Part shown: positions 63,830-64,000 of the stretch, one piece after another
Position numbering within the stretch: position 1 is the first letter of the stretch
How the letters are laid out: each line of letters begins with the position of its first letter
Source: Diadema setosum
Lineage: Eukaryota > Echinodermata > Echinoidea > Diadematoida > Diadematidae
DNA: 64,000 nt
Assembly: GCF_964275005.1 (NCBI RefSeq)
Contig: NC_092705.1
Span: forward strand, 13,796,385 to 13,860,384
Reading direction: 5' to 3'
Translations under genes and position numbers: made by a program
The notes under the pieces: model-generated
Databases searched by the model: none
Told to the model about the DNA's origin: nothing
What the model saw: only the letters and a program-made list of their open reading frames with translations

Positions 63830-64000
63830 GCTCATATTCAGCTATGCTATTTAAGCTGGTCTCCCATGGGGTCCAGTTGGATGTGAGGTGGGACCACTTT
63901 ACCGGGTTAAACACCCTGCTCTTTGCGATGAATGAATGAAGCGGGATCTTTTACGTGCATGAGTTGTGACTCTCTCATACACGGGACCTCCATTTTATGT
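63830..64000. repeat. Interspersed repeat with GGGATCTTTTACGTGCATGAG
   Basis: It contains CGGGATCTTTTACGTGCATG and GACTCTCTCATACACGGGACC, as in the repeat at 53440-53540. It continues beyond the window edge. Confidence 0.65.

Overview
The window is eukaryotic nuclear DNA, most likely from a marine invertebrate deuterostome, and an echinoderm such as a sea urchin is my best guess. The evidence is small intron-rich genes with GT-AG splice sites, HERC-like HECT ligases present as paralogues, LINE 3' ends finishing in TTGAA- or TTGAAC-type tails, and a very high density of small inverted-repeat elements. The species call is inference. There is no prokaryotic, organellar or recognisable viral content.

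Three genes can be read. Gene A (plus strand, 1485-13346) is the 3' part of a HERC-like HECT E3 ubiquitin ligase: nine exons, 499 residues, ending in a complete HECT domain with the catalytic cysteine. Gene B (plus strand, 20770-25856) is a complete two-exon gene for a 585-residue secreted Ser/Thr-rich protein. It carries two diverged copies of a roughly 75-residue domain that I do not recognise. Gene C (minus strand, 63455-32363) is a second HERC-like HECT ligase, a paralogue of gene A. Twelve exons were located (671 residues), all frame-compatible, and one short segment was not found. Genes A and C converge, with gene B between their 3' ends. Every intron position they share has the same phase in both, so they are an old duplication; gene C has been inflated by transposons from about 12 kb to about 31 kb.

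Layout: 1-1484 is upstream sequence with a hairpin element. 1485-13346 is gene A; its long third intron (2864-6416) holds a LINE and a tandem tRNA-derived SINE. 13347-20769 is intergenic with inverted-repeat elements. 20770-25856 is gene B. 25857-32362 is intergenic with dinucleotide repeats and small hairpin elements. 32363-63455 is gene C. Its introns hold a Tc1/mariner remnant, a foldback element with arms of about 370 bp, a foldback built from a 13-bp unit around TCCTGTGGTA nested in another inverted-repeat element, and a several-layer transposon stack at 53.3-58.2 kb. 63456-64000 holds two further repeats.

The observations most worth following are the duplicated domain of gene B, the conserved-intron HECT pair with an altered active-site neighbourhood, and the 13-bp foldback array in gene C. 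The array also explains the longest spurious reading frames in the window.
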